Positions 11,831 through 22,686 of a stretch of 64,000 nucleotides of DNA are shown one piece after another (positions within the stretch are counted from its first letter, which is position 1; each line of letters opens with the position of its first letter). The notes beneath the pieces are model-generated. The model was not told where the DNA came from, made no database searches, and was given only the letters and a program-made list of their open reading frames with translations. This stretch comes from Sipunculus nudus (taxonomy: Eukaryota; Annelida; Sipuncula; Golfingiida; Sipunculidae). A program made the translations under genes and the position numbers. The stretch lies in the NCBI GenBank assembly GCA_026874595.1, contig CM049308.1, positions 19,755,867 to 19,819,866 of the forward strand, in the 5' to 3' direction.

Positions 11831-12842
11831 CTAATTTCGGAAAATGTAGATACATGTTACGCCTCATCCATGTCTGCATTTACAGGTCTCGATGGCTTGA
11901 CCTTATAACGATTGGCGAACACAGAGACCATATAAAGTATTTTTAAAGTCTGTTATGTAATAAGGCTCTATTTTTAAACATAATATTATAAATGTAGTAC
12001 CTATCACTGCCCAGAAATAATAAATATCTCATTATTAATATAAAACAAGACGCACCCGTGGAAAATCGACGGTTCTTTATGATAAATAATGTTGTAATGA
12101 GCTGGTAGGGACTGAAAGTCGCATATTCTTATTCTGTGCTTTTCGAAGGGACTGTTGTTCATGATATACGATTCTCCAGGAAACCCCCTCCCCTAAAAAA
12201 CGTCAGCAAAGAATGGCAAATCCTGCTATTCAAGAAATCAAATGAAGAAGTAGACGTGGGGCATATATAGGATATACGAATTTTGCGATAAAGAACATGG
12301 GCACGACATCATCATTGACGGAGTTATGGCGAATGTATATATAAGCCATCTATACTGTTAAAATAATTTGAAGAAATGATATGACTGTATATAGAAAAGC
12401 GAAAGTTAATGAAAGATAATTTGTATAAATTGAAGCTCAAAAGAAATCATGGGGAAAAATGTTTTCAGTTGCCATTTGTAAATTGATTTAGGTCTTGGAT
12501 ATGATAACAAACACTAACATGTTACTGAAAGCTCATGTTCGCGAAAGTGCAATTAGAAGCTGCTAATGTGGAAAGACGGACTCAGGCTAATAGACTCCTT
12601 TAGTATCAAATGCTTGTCCCGAGCTTTGTTGATTGTCATCAGGTTCATCGGAAACTTTAGGTTTACATCTCTTGATGCAAATCCGTGGCAAAGAAATAAT
12701 TTCAGCCTTGTTTCGTTGCCTTGTGTAAAGTTTAATAAATGCTAAAAGGTATATCCGGATTTTTCATAACATTTGCAGAGGACTAGCGTCAAGCCGTATG
12801 AACAATCCCTTTGATTTTGGAGGTAATCAGAATCAAAATAAT
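11831..12842. other. No gene recognised
   Basis: AT-rich sequence with no repeat or coding signal that I can identify. Confidence 0.4.
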
Positions 12843-14397
12843 ATATAGTGGAACCTGACTGATAGACTACATGATATATAAGACCACATGTCTATTTAGA
12901 CCACACTTGAGTAAACCGAAAGCATTCACATTGGCTATAACTGACCATTCTAATCAGACAACCTGTTTATTAAGACCACCGGGTGAACCGAAAGCATTCA
13001 CATTGGCTATAACTGACCATTCTAATCAGACAACCTGTTTATTAAGACCACCGGGTGAACCAAAAGCATTCACATTGGCTATAACTGACCATTCTAATCA
13101 GACAACCTGTTTATTAAGACCACCGGGTGAACCGAAAGCATTCACATTGGCTATAACTGACCATTCTAATCAGACAACCTGTTTATTAAGACCACCGGGT
13201 GAACCGAAAGCATTCACATTGGCTATAACTGACCATTCTATTCAGACAACCTGTTTATTTAGACCACCCTGTGAACCGAAAGCATTCACATTGGCTATAA
13301 CTGACCATTCTATTCAGACAACCTGTTTATTTAGACCACCCGGTGAACCGAAAGCATTCACATTGGCTATAACTGACCATTCTAATCAGACAACCTGTTT
13401 ATTAAGACCACCCGGTGAACCGAAAGCATTCACATTGGCTATAACTGACCATTCTAATCAGACAACATGTTTATTAAGACCACCGGGTGAACCGAAAGCA
13501 TTCACATTGGCTATAACTGACCATTCTAATCAGACAACCTGTTTATTAAGACCACCGGGTGAACCGAAAGCATTCACATTGGCTATAACTGACCATTCTA
13601 ATCAGACAACCTGTTTATTAAGACCACCGGGTGAACCGAAAGCATTCACATTGGCTAATAACTGACCATTCTAATCAGACAACCTGTTTATTAAGACCAC
13701 CCGGTGAACCGAAAGCATTCACATTGGCTATAACTGACCATTCTAATCAGACAACCTGTTTATTAAGACCACCGGGTGAACCGAAAGCATTCACATTGGC
13801 TATAACTGACCATTCTAATCAGACAACCTGTTTATTAAGACCACCCGGTGAACCGAAAGCATTCACATTGGCTATAACTGACCATTCTAATCAGACAACC
13901 TGTTTATTAAGACCACCGGGTGAACCGAAAGCATTCACATTGGCTATAACTGACCATTCTAATCAGACAACCTGTTTATTAAGACCACCAGGTGAACCGA
14001 AAGCATTCACATTGGCTATAACTGACCATTCTAATCAGACAACCTGTTTATTAAGACCACCGGGTGAACCGAAAGCATTCACATTGGCTATAACTGACCA
14101 TTCTTATCAGACAACCTGTTTATTAAGACCACCGGGTGAACCGAAAGCATTCAAATTGGCTATAACTGACCATTCTAATCAGACAACCTGTTTATTAAGA
14201 CCACCGGGTGAACCGAAAGCATTCATATTGGCTATAACTGACCATTCTAATCAGACAATCTGTTTATTAAGACTACCGGGTGAACCGAAAGCATTCACAT
14301 TGGCTATGACTGACCATTCTTATCAGACAACCTGTTTATTAAGATCACTTTCGCCAGTCCCAAGGTGGTCATATAACACGAGTGTCACTCTATATAT
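12843..14397. mobile_element. Candidate pogo/Tc1-mariner-like non-autonomous element containing the minisatellite
   Basis: The left edge reads TATAGTGGAACCTGACTG. The reverse complement of the right edge reads TATAGAGTGACACTCGTG and then TATATGACCACC. Both resemble the CAGTCGAACCTG...ACGACCACC-type ends I associate with pogo/Tigger elements (established family knowledge, alignment by eye). The interior is almost wholly the 72-bp array, whose unit itself contains AGACCACC. Inference: a terminal or subterminal segment expanded inside the element. Confidence 0.35.
12890..14352. repeat. 72-bp minisatellite, about 20 copies
   Basis: Exact period 72, read from successive ACCGAAAGCATTCACATTGG landmarks (12915, 12987 and so on). 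About 20 units are present. Unit variants include ACCGGGT / ACCCGGT / ACCAGGT / ACCCTGT and TAATCAG / TATTCAG / TTATCAG. Most central units are nearly identical, while edge units are more diverged. Because 72 is a multiple of 3, open frames of about 264 and 263 codons cross it, encoding a 24-residue repeat (ITDHSNQTTCLLRPP...). A one-base insertion near 13656 (TTGGCTAATAACTG) breaks the frame after ten units. There is no signal peptide or domain, and I treat it as non-coding. Confidence 0.95.
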
Positions 14398-15105
14398 ATT
14401 TATTTCTGATACACCAGTATGATACACCATTATCTTTATGTATAAGCCGCTAATTCTGACACAAACAATGTTTTTTAAGTGTTAAAAAGATTCACAGTCA
14501 TTTCAAATTTCCATATTCCAATTGCTGATGGTTTTTGCTAAGAGAAACAGGCATGTAGAGTGACATATGTACATTTTTCTTGTTCCAACCGTCATCCGTT
14601 AAAGAATTGTTCGATTTTCTTTATAAAGCTTTATGACAATTGTTAAAAATACATAATATTTTTTAAAATACTTCATGAAGAGCAAAAAAAATCATATTAT
14701 TGATATTTATACAAAATTTAAATTGATGCAGGTTTGGTCTTTAGGGGATATTGCAATGAAACAAACATTAGATTCATGGAAAGCATTTTATCAAGACAAA
14801 ACGTTTTATTATAGAAAATTATAGCCTTCCCTAAATAGACAATTATATGTTGTAGATGAGTCATCGATAAAACTCAATAATATACTCATGAGAATAAAGG
14901 TAGTTTTCACTCTGTGTCTATAGTCTAAAACGTTATCATTTAGAATTAAAGCTACAGAAGTACGATTGCACCATTTTAACAGTATAAATTTGAAACACGA
15001 TAAAATGAACCCTTTTACTACGATTGCGCACAGACAATTATATCGGTTTTGAACGCATTTGGAACGGATGCAATTAAATTTTGATGTGGAAAGTTAGATC
15101 ATTTT
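14398..15105. other. No gene recognised; contains duplicated segment 14470-14560
   Basis: Positions 14470-14560 (GTTAAAAAGATTCACAGTCA, then TGCTGATGG) match 30885-30965, which supports the idea that the 10-28 kb and 28-40 kb stretches are colinear copies. Confidence 0.4.
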
Positions 15106-15200
15106 CTTTTGCGGAGGTATGCTCCAGTGAATCCTGTTTCAGATTTGAATCAGAATTCATCCTTTAATTTCTTTTGCTTGTCTTTATGAAATTATCTTAT
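15106..15200 (+). repeat. Segment shared with 3411-3520
   Basis: TTTGCGGAGGTATGC, then TTTCAGATTTGA, then TTTTGCTTGTCTT and ATGAAAT match the 3.4 kb segment in order. It abuts the tRNA-like module at 15240-15330, so it may be part of the same SINE-like unit. Confidence 0.5.
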
Positions 15201-15239
15201 TAAAACGGATTCACTTTGGGGATAATGGATGAAAAATCT

Positions 15240-15330
15240 TACACTCCGCGGGTGAGATTCAAACTCACGATCTCCCGATCTCCTGGCTTTCAACTCTTTG
15301 CTCTGCCCTTGGACCAAGGAAGCCGGTAGC
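15240..15330 (-). mobile_element. tRNA-like module, probable SINE head or tRNA pseudogene
   Basis: On the minus strand a B-box region forms a perfect 5-bp T stem with a 7-base loop: GTGAG-TTTGAAT-CTCAC (15268-15252). An A-box-like TTGGTCCAAGGGC lies upstream (near 15318-15306). Between them GATC-GGGA-GATC can pair as a long variable arm, as in Ser/Leu tRNAs. No clean acceptor stem is visible, so a working tRNA is unlikely. A tRNA-derived SINE promoter is the best reading, with a decayed tRNA gene as the alternative. Confidence 0.5.
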
Positions 15331-16467
15331 GGACGGATCCTTGCTTGTAGGAGGATGACTGGGCTGTATCGCATCATAACCACTATCATATAAAAAAACC
15401 ATCGTTATATCGGAGCATTAGTCATGATTTTACTGACATGAAAAATCAAATTCCATTAACGTTTTTACACGTATATTACACCAAAATATGTGAAAAAAAA
15501 GATAACAAATTTGATAAATGTAAGATGAAAACGATTTTCAGTCCAAATAAACGGTTCTATGCTTCTATTAAGCAATTATCTTTGCTGTCTAATGCATGAG
15601 AGAATTTACCATAAAACGGCATGGTCTACTACACAGTGATTAATTATAAATAAAAACATGACATCATTTGTCTTATTTTAATGTGCTTTTGTTAATAATT
15701 CATATCCTTAAAGGTAACCATGACATACCCGTTCCGAATGCTATATTTTTCTGCACAAGCTAATAAAAATTAACTAAATATGCCTCACTCTGATGTAATA
15801 CATACAGAAAACATTGAATCCAAATAAATCCCAATAATATGAAAATAATAGAAAAATCACATGCAGTGCACATAATTTTATTCTGATTTAACAGACACAG
15901 GCAAATACTGGTCCTTAATATACGGATTCACGTAATGGTAAAAATTTATTAGAGATGTTTTATCCAAGCCTTCCTACAGGCATGCACGTATATTTAAGTA
16001 TATTGCATTTATTCTGTTTTATATAGGAAAAATATTTATGCAGATGTAAGAATTATTCATATTACATTTATCAGAAACAGAGTATACAATTTGGGTATAC
16101 AATGGGTCTTGGTAATTGTTCATACAGTGACGTGAATGACATTATGGGCGACGACTGAATTTTACGGTGAATAAGATGTATTAAAAACACAACCTGAAGT
16201 ACACTGTTTATTCAAGATATAACCCTTGTTTCTATATGTATATAGACCTCCATTAGAATACAGTGTAGTTATGATGTTTATAAAAATGAATTCAAATGTA
16301 TGTTTAAAAAATCGTCAGCAAAAAAAACCTCTACACAACACTTTTACCAACATTATTATGCATAGACTAAACAAACCAAAGCTTATATAGGAACTGCTCA
16401 GACCAACTTAAGAAGTCACTGTGTTATATTGATCTTTGTATTATGTAAACATGAATGCTAATTGCTA
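15331..16467. other. No gene recognised
   Basis: AT-rich DNA. Positions 16400-16467 resemble the left flanks of foldback arms at 6330 and 31040, so the duplication extends beyond the foldback element. Confidence 0.4.
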
Positions 16468-16710
16468 TCACTGGCGCCTCTAATTATAACATGGGTCCTT
16501 GCAGTTTGAAGCGGCTGTCTGAAAGATGCTTCGAGGTGGCGGGCAGATCTCCTTGGTGACGTCTATGTTGCCTGCTTATTGTGACATATAATGTATATGG
16601 AAATAGAGAGTCATCAGTCTCAAGGACGTTAATTCGAATCTGACCAGGAAACCAAACGGCCGGAGTGGAAGTTTAGTTTCAAATAATGTATTGATTCCAT
16701 TATATATGAG

Positions 16711-16767
<57 letters not shown>

Positions 16768-17155
16768 CAGATCTTTTAAAATTTTAGATACTTATTTATT
16801 CGTTTAATACACTTATTTATTCGCCTAAAAGGCGTCACACTTTACTGACACATTGACATAGACTAATAGGGCTATACCATTTATACACACACACACACAT
16901 ACTTCTTCGTCAGGTGCTAGACTCTAGGCTTCACACTTTCTCTTTACTTACACTATATATATATACATATATATATATATTCCTTCTAGGCGTTACTTTG
17001 ATATATTATAGGTGAATAAACGTCCTCCAGACAGACGACATTTTGTTCCTGATAAATTAAACGTCACGTTCAGCAGATGACGGAGACTTAGCCGGGGAGT
17101 CCTGCTAGCCACCTAAAAGCATTTTTCAGGGCTGCTGCACACCCCGAGGATAACC
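16468..17155. mobile_element. Foldback-type element F2 with about 180-bp inverted arms
   Basis: The left arm (16468-16665) and the reverse complement of the right arm (16978-17155) align along their length: GAAARATGCTTYKAGGTGGC, TCTCCKTGGTGACG-like, GTGACATATAAT-like, GTCTCAAGGACGTTAATTC. The interior is mostly AT and CA simple repeats. A second full copy lies at 31122-31908. No transposase is present. Foldback or long-TIR non-autonomous DNA transposon is the best description. Confidence 0.6.
16712..16764. repeat. (AT)n microsatellite inside F2
   Basis: Pure alternating AT of about 53 bp in the loop of the foldback element. A (CA)n run follows at 16885-16899. Confidence 0.95.
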
Positions 17156-17173
17156 TTCTCTTAAGTAATGATA

Positions 17174-17176
<3 letters not shown>

Positions 17177-17220
<44 letters not shown>
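17177..17220. repeat. (AT)n microsatellite next to F2 right arm
   Basis: Pure AT run starting just outside the right arm. F3 has the same arrangement (31922-31983). Confidence 0.95.
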
Positions 17221-17222
<2 letters not shown>

Positions 17223-18057
17223 TGTTTGATGCAGCTCCAGTAATATTCAGTAAAGAACTGCCATGGTGTTTTGTTAAACATTTGTTGGTTTTGTTTGCTA
17301 AATGCCTCTTGTTCTGGTGAGTTTTCCATGAGACAGGAACTATTATGCAACCTGAACATTTGGTCTTACTCTCTTTTGTGTCTATTGGATGCCAAAGAAC
17401 CCCCACCCCCCGGCCGAGAAAAACTTATTGCGTTCAGCATAAAGTTCAATAATATTTTATCAAGCGGACAGCCTCTCTAGAAAAGTTCGATGTTAAAATA
17501 GTGAAATACATATTAGCGCATTTAAAAGAAATCCTAGGGAAATTCAAATTCTATTCCATTTTTACTGGAACTTAAATTACTGTTGAATTTACTCAGGTTT
17601 TTCATTTCAATTAACCATTTATCCCATCTGAATTGTTTATCTGTATATTCATGTAGCATAAACAATAACATAAATTTAATATATTGCGGTACATTTATTC
17701 ACGCTCAAAAGTTTCAAGGTTCAGCCATGGTCATTGTAAATTTCAAGTTGTTTATTTCACCTGAATAGGGAACTTATGGAGCTGAACAGAAATAATAATA
17801 ATCTATCATTCAGGGTCGCGGTCCAGGGAGAAACCCTGGATGAGTCAATGTCATTTTTATGAATATCATACTGTTCATAATAACTGCTATAATAAGGTCA
17901 AGCTCAGCAATATTTACATATAAACTGGTTTCAACTTTGATATTTTAAACGGTTGACGTTTTTTACTGCATAACATCAGATGTATATTCCCTTTCCTTCA
18001 ATGCATATCTGGACAATAGATTAAGTTGTCAAACAATTAAAACTGTAGTGTCTCCCC
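17221..18057. other. No gene recognised
   Basis: Nothing recognisable. Open frames up to 69 codons have no motif. LINE sequence may begin before 18058, but I cannot follow it. Confidence 0.4.
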
Positions 18058-19035
18058 GTGATGGTATATTTCATGATGGCACAAGAGATAAAAAAATGTC
18101 AGAAGAAAACTCCACATCTGAGGAAAAGCAGCCTTACTGGGAACAGTAAAACACCAGGGAAATGTCTTCATATTTGTTGTGTTAACCAAAGGTCTGTAAA
18201 GAACAAGACCCTTGCCCTAAGTGATTATACCATGACTAATGACTTTGGAATGGTTGCGTAGCAAAGCTGAGCAAACTTGTCCTTACACTTAACCTTTTTA
18301 TCTTCAAGTTACATTGGTGTTTTCAAACAGTTTGAAAACATTGATTGTGATGTTTACGTTAATGGATCGACTATACGCGAGCGGTGATTTGCCGCTCTCC
18401 GCCATTTAAAGTAAAGGACTGAAGATGAATATCTTTTAAGATGATAAGTGGCCTTCATTCCTGACTAGGTTTACCACAGTTCAAAAGAACATTGTCATTT
18501 TAGGTGATCTAAATTTTCATTTGGATAAACTATTTGACTGTGACACCCAGCGCATTTTTAGCAGCCTTGCAAGAATCATGTGGTATGCATCAGCATGTTA
18601 GCAGACCAACATACGTTTATGGCCGTACATTAGATGTGATAATCAGCAGAGATGACAGCTAGTACAATTGTGTCAGATGTCTCTGTCTCCGACCTTGGAC
18701 GTTGTAATTACATGGGTTAATCTTCACGTGATCATTTAAACATGAGTTTCACAGTTAATGTAGCGAAACCTCATCCTGTTAAAAAAACAGTGACTTTCCG
18801 GAAAATACACTCAGTTGATGTTAGTTCCTTCAAAAAGGACATTGAGAACTCTTGTCCGCTGCAGAACCGCACTGGATCCCTTGATGCATTAGTCGATGCA
18901 TATAATAATGGACTGACATCCCTTTTGTCCATTCATGCCCCTGTTTGTACTTGGACCATCATACAGAGGCCCAATAGCCCTTGGTACGCAGCGGACGGCT
19001 GCATGTTAAGCGTTAGCTTGAGCGTAAGTGGCTAG
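18058..19035 (+). pseudogene. LINE endonuclease (APE-type) domain remnant and linker
   Basis: A frame at 18058-18261 gives NQRSVKNKTLALSDY...NDFGMVA, matching the N-terminal RSVRNK...DILCLTET region of LINE APE-type endonucleases. Near 18500-18580 another frame reads ILGDLNFHLD and DCDTQRIFSSL, the GDFN motif region. Near 18600-18700 pieces resembling the TFVYGHTLDVIIS and VSDLG regions follow in shifted frames. The frame at 18742-19035 (VKKTVTFRKIHSVDVSSF...) matches the linker leading to the reverse transcriptase. Frameshifts separate all the pieces. The function would have been nicking target DNA. The copy is dead. Confidence 0.8.
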
Positions 19036-19280
19036 AATCAGGTCTGGCCATTGATAATGAGACATACAGAAATCAAAGTACAGTCATTAATCCTCTCTTG
19101 AGACAAGCCCAATCATCCTACTATTCAAACTAGAGGAATGTGGTCATATGTAAAAGGAATATACAGGGTCACAAAACATCTCTTGGGGGACAGCAGTAGT
19201 TTGCCTTTACCTAATGGTCCCCCCAGAGAACTTGCACAAGGATCAGTGACCTTTTCATACAAAAGATAGATGCCATCTAT

Positions 19281-20130
19281 ATGAAACTACAGCCCAGTTT
19301 TAATCCATATATGGACACACAACACGAAAGTTTAAGAATAATCTGTCGTTTATGTAGTTTTGTACATGCTACGCAGGAAGAGATACACACTGTTATCAGC
19401 AAATACCCCGACAAATTTTGCGACCTAGATCCTGTTCCTACTTCGGTGAATAAGAGATGTTTAGATGAACTTCTCTCTCTTATAACCAAGATCATTAATA
19501 CGTCCATGGATACAAGCTATGTTCCTGGATATTTCAAGTGTGCTCGTTTCAGACCCTTTAAAAGAAACCAGAGCTTGATTCTGATCTAATAATCCACTAT
19601 ATAAACCCGTGTCTAACCCCCCATTTTTGCACTAAAGTACTAGAAAAGGTGAGCAGCACATTTCAACCAATTATCTCCGTGAGATCTTTCTATCAGCCTA
19701 TAAGAAATACAACTCAATTGTTAAGGGTACACAATGATTTTCTAAAATCACTTGACCAGGGCCCTGCATTTGTTCTCGTTCTTCTTGATTTGGTAGCTGC
19801 ATTAGACATTTTATTTATCACAACACACTGCTTTTGAGTTTCAAACATGATTTTGGAATTTCAGGGAAAACACTGGCATGGCTGACATTATATCTCACTG
19901 AAAGACATCAGACTGTCTGTATTGATGATGAAATGTCCAAACCAGTACGAATGAAGTATGGTGTACCCCAAGGGTCAGGTTTTGGCGCCAAGAACTATAT
20001 TATGTACACAAAACCCCTTGGTGATATTATCAGGAGCCATGGTTTACATTAGCATTTTGACGCAGACGATACACATGTGATACTGCAATTAAACCAGATA
20101 TTTTGTCGTGCCTAGAAAATTGTTTGGTAG
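19281..20130 (+). pseudogene. LINE reverse transcriptase domain remnant
   Basis: Three frames in order. 19281-19589 carries FCDLDPVPTS...CLDELLSLITKIINTSM and FKCARFRPF (RT segments 0-1). 19649-19837 carries the LLRVHNDFLKSLDQGPAF / VLLDLVAALD block, equal to the LLDLSAAFD motif with the first catalytic Asp. 19834-20052 carries FGISGKTLAWLTLYL, YGVPQGSGFG and LGDIIRSHG. After a stop the same frame continues HFDADDTHV (about 20053-20079), the YADD catalytic box with Y changed to D. Motif order and wording are those of CR1/L2-group LINEs. It needs at least three frame or stop repairs to read through, so it is not functional. Confidence 0.9.
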
Positions 20131-20499
20131 AGATTAACACATGGATGAAAAGAAATTAGTTAAAATGGCAATAAGACGGAAGTAATAATCTTCTCCTCAA
20201 AACACAATGTAAAAGAATTAACCACTTAAGCCCTCAATGTTGGTGGTTCTTTGGTCTCTTCAAAAGCTCAAGTGGGATATCTTGGTGTTGTGTTTGATTA
20301 TATCCTGGATGAGAAAAAACAGGTTACATACAATTACGTAAGGTTGGTGGACGTTGGTTATACACTAACTGAATAACAATTTCACAATGTCACTTGTTCA
20401 TGGACTAATTACATCTATTGTTATGCGCATCTGTATGGGTTGCCTTGTTTTCAGATGGATAAATAACAAAGAGTTCAAAACACAGCCGCAAGTATAGTC

Positions 20500-20996
20500 A
20501 CAAGAACGGCCTGTCGCTGTCACATAACCCCTGTTTTAGCAGATTTACACTGGCTCCCTATACATTACAGAATACAATACAAACTATTGGTTCATCCTAT
20601 AATGCCCTGAATGGTCAGTCACCAATATATCAGAGACATGTTAGATATATATACGCCAGCTAGATCACTTCGGTCAGAATGATGTTTAACATTGCCTAAG
20701 CCAAAACGTACGGACCAAAAACTAAGGAGAAAGGTGTTTCAGTTATGTTACACCGGAGCTGTGGAACAAACCTCTTAGGAGCAGCACAAAAGCAAAAACA
20801 CTTTCTAGTTTCAAGAAGGCACTTAAAAACTTATTTTTTAACTCCACTGCGAAACTACACGTTATCTGCACAGATTCATAGCTGCACGCTTGTGAATCAG
20901 TATGTATTTTCTAAACGATTTTATTTTTTACCTGTACCAGCCTACTTATTTCTTAGATGTATTATTCGCCCTTGTCTAGTCTTAAGTTTCTTTTAG
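20500..20996 (+). pseudogene. LINE reverse transcriptase C-terminal region remnant
   Basis: Frames give ADLHWLPIHYRIQYK (the LHWLPV..RI.YK motif of CR1/L2 C termini), YTPARSLRS, then ELWNKPLRSS and SSFKKALKTYFF, matching the PXLWNSLP...SFKKXLKTXLF ending. It is split between frames and lies just before the 3' untranslated tail. Confidence 0.8.
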
Positions 20997-21489
20997 AGAT
21001 CAAGTCCTTTTCTAATTTGTATTTTAAAAATCAATTAATTTCTATGTTTATTATTTTATATGAAATATACATTGTAAAGCAGTTTCGAACATTCTTTGGG
21101 TGAAAGGACGGCTATATAAATATGGTAAATAATAATAATAATAATAATTATTATTATTATAATAGAAAACTGCTGTTTTATACATTTATACATCATAGCC
21201 AAGTATGTTTTAAGTATCTCTGAGATATGTGAATTGTGCGTAGTTCGTCTGTCTGCCTGTCAAAATACTCCCTCAGCAATACAGAAGGATAACACTGTTT
21301 TTATTCAATCGGTGATATTGTATTAACGGTTTAATTCGAATTTACCTGGTGTATATTCAGTTAATCTTTATTTATTTTCTCACTGCGGCCAGCGTTGGAT
21401 AATAAGCTTTGCTTTTTAACGGCATATGCTTGATTTTCTTACATATTATTAGGCAGGTATCCACCTCCATATTTTAATGCTCGCTTTAT

Positions 21490-21640
21490 AAAGTATATGT
21501 ACATCTGCAGAATTTGTTTCCGGTTTCGGACTCCTTGACAGAGCAGCATCACGCGCTTCCTCTCATTTTATATCCTGGTTCTAACCAGGCCCGGTGACTA
21601 ATGCACCTGCGGGACCTTGGTGTAATCGTCCCCATAGCGT
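21490..21640 (+). repeat. Repeat R, plus-strand copy
   Basis: GTACATCTGCAGA, TTCCGGTTTCGGACTCC, CTCTCATTTTATATCCTGG and CACCTGCGGG occur here in order. The same words occur in reverse complement at 63405-63560, and weaker relatives lie at 23395-23490 and 35795-35915 (reverse). Confidence 0.65.
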
Positions 21641-21689
21641 TGTCATACCACCGAGGTACCCCGAGAGGAGAATTCGTTTGTGAGTGAAA

Positions 21690-21739
21690 CACGGCCGTTT
21701 GGCCTGCAGGGCGCTCACCCTGGGTGGGAGCCGGCCGTG
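21690..21739. other. GC-rich inverted repeat (hairpin)
   Basis: CACGGCCG (21690-21697) pairs perfectly with CGGCCGTG (21732-21739), with a nested imperfect palindrome GCTCACCCTGGGTGGGAGC between. In AT-rich surroundings this is the strongest GC hairpin noticed. No known structured RNA recognised. Confidence 0.6.
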
Positions 21740-21799
21740 AAAAATCACACCGCCTCCACTTTGATTCGAGCTTTGATTCCTGTGCTCTTTCCCTGAGCA

Positions 21800-22359
21800 A
21801 CAGAAGTTATGAAAAAAATTAAAATAAAAATAATAATTAAAAAAAACCCCCAGAAATTACTCTTCTCAAACAGTTTACTTGATAGAGTGTTTACTTTCAT
21901 AAAAATGTATTTAATGTATTTTTTAAATGTGTTTTAAACATCATTGAGTAAAATGATTTCCGCTTTCACATGCAAGCTTAGGAGTTATCTAACAAACGTG
22001 TTCTTTTGGTTTATAGTATTTTCTATTACAATAGGGCATTACTAAAAAATGACCATCTGTTTAATTATCCAATGTATATTTAAATTTAAAAGAAGAAGAT
22101 AATAAATGTGTAAAAGTAAACTTTTTGAGATATTAGAGATATTGCAATCCATTTTAAGAAAATGTTATTGTTAAATGTCCACTGTCACCTGGTCTATAAT
22201 CCAGCATCGAACACATTCAACTCGGCCCATAGGCCGAGTGCGACTTGCGCAGAGCCGAGAAACTGGTCATTATACACAGGAAACAAAAGATCTTTCAAAA
22301 TAAACGCTCTAAAAAATTCTACTTGTCAATTGACCCCTCGACCGTCCAGGCTTTGATGA
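21800..22359. other. No gene recognised
   Basis: AT-rich, nothing identified. A short GC-richer patch lies at 22220-22260. Confidence 0.4.
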
Positions 22360-22640
22360 AACCTCGGTAACCTAACAAACTCATTACTTCAGCTTTCGAG
22401 TAATCAAATGTGAAATATTATAACAGGAAGCGGAATAAATGTTCAAATTAAAATAATTGTCTCTACCTTGGCTAGGTAATTAAGTTTAACTATGAAAACT
22501 CGTGCCTTAATCCTCTGTCATCGGGGAAACCTTATTTCGAAGTTAATACGAGATGATATTATCTAATATTTGACTCGATCGGTAGATGGCACTGTCCAAC
22601 TTTGATGTTATATATGTAGTTAAAACAGATAGAATTATTT
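22360..22640 (+). repeat. Block Qa, copy 1
   Basis: AACAAACTCATTACTTCAGC, TTTCGAGTAATCAA, GGAAGCGGAATA and GATCGGTAGATGGC recur in order at 35140-35400, and a weaker third copy lies at 36555-36930. Non-coding. Confidence 0.6.
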
Positions 22641-22686
22641 TGGCGATGCCCGACTTCTGTCGTCTGATGAGAGCACAGGTCTCCTA

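Larger units (their letters stand above)
18058..21167 (+). mobile_element. 5'-truncated non-LTR retrotransposon (LINE), CR1/L2 group
   Basis: About 3.1 kb in which endonuclease, reverse transcriptase and C-terminal segments of a LINE follow each other in the correct order on the plus strand, in several frames. It ends in CGGCTATATAAATATGG followed by an (AAT)n/(ATT)n tail (about 21129-21160), the kind of 3' end seen in CR1/L2 elements. There is no ORF1, so the copy is 5'-truncated, as is usual for target-primed reverse transcription. Many stops and frameshifts make it inactive. Clade assignment rests on protein wording remembered from the family. Confidence 0.85.

Noticed and set aside
12890-14352. 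CRISPR array
   Set aside because: Units are directly abutting 72-bp copies with no unique spacers, and the context is eukaryotic.
12871-14422. Two long open frames as a repeat protein gene
   Set aside because: The frames exist only because the satellite unit is a multiple of three and stop-free. A frame-breaking insertion lies in the middle, and no start context, signal or domain is seen.
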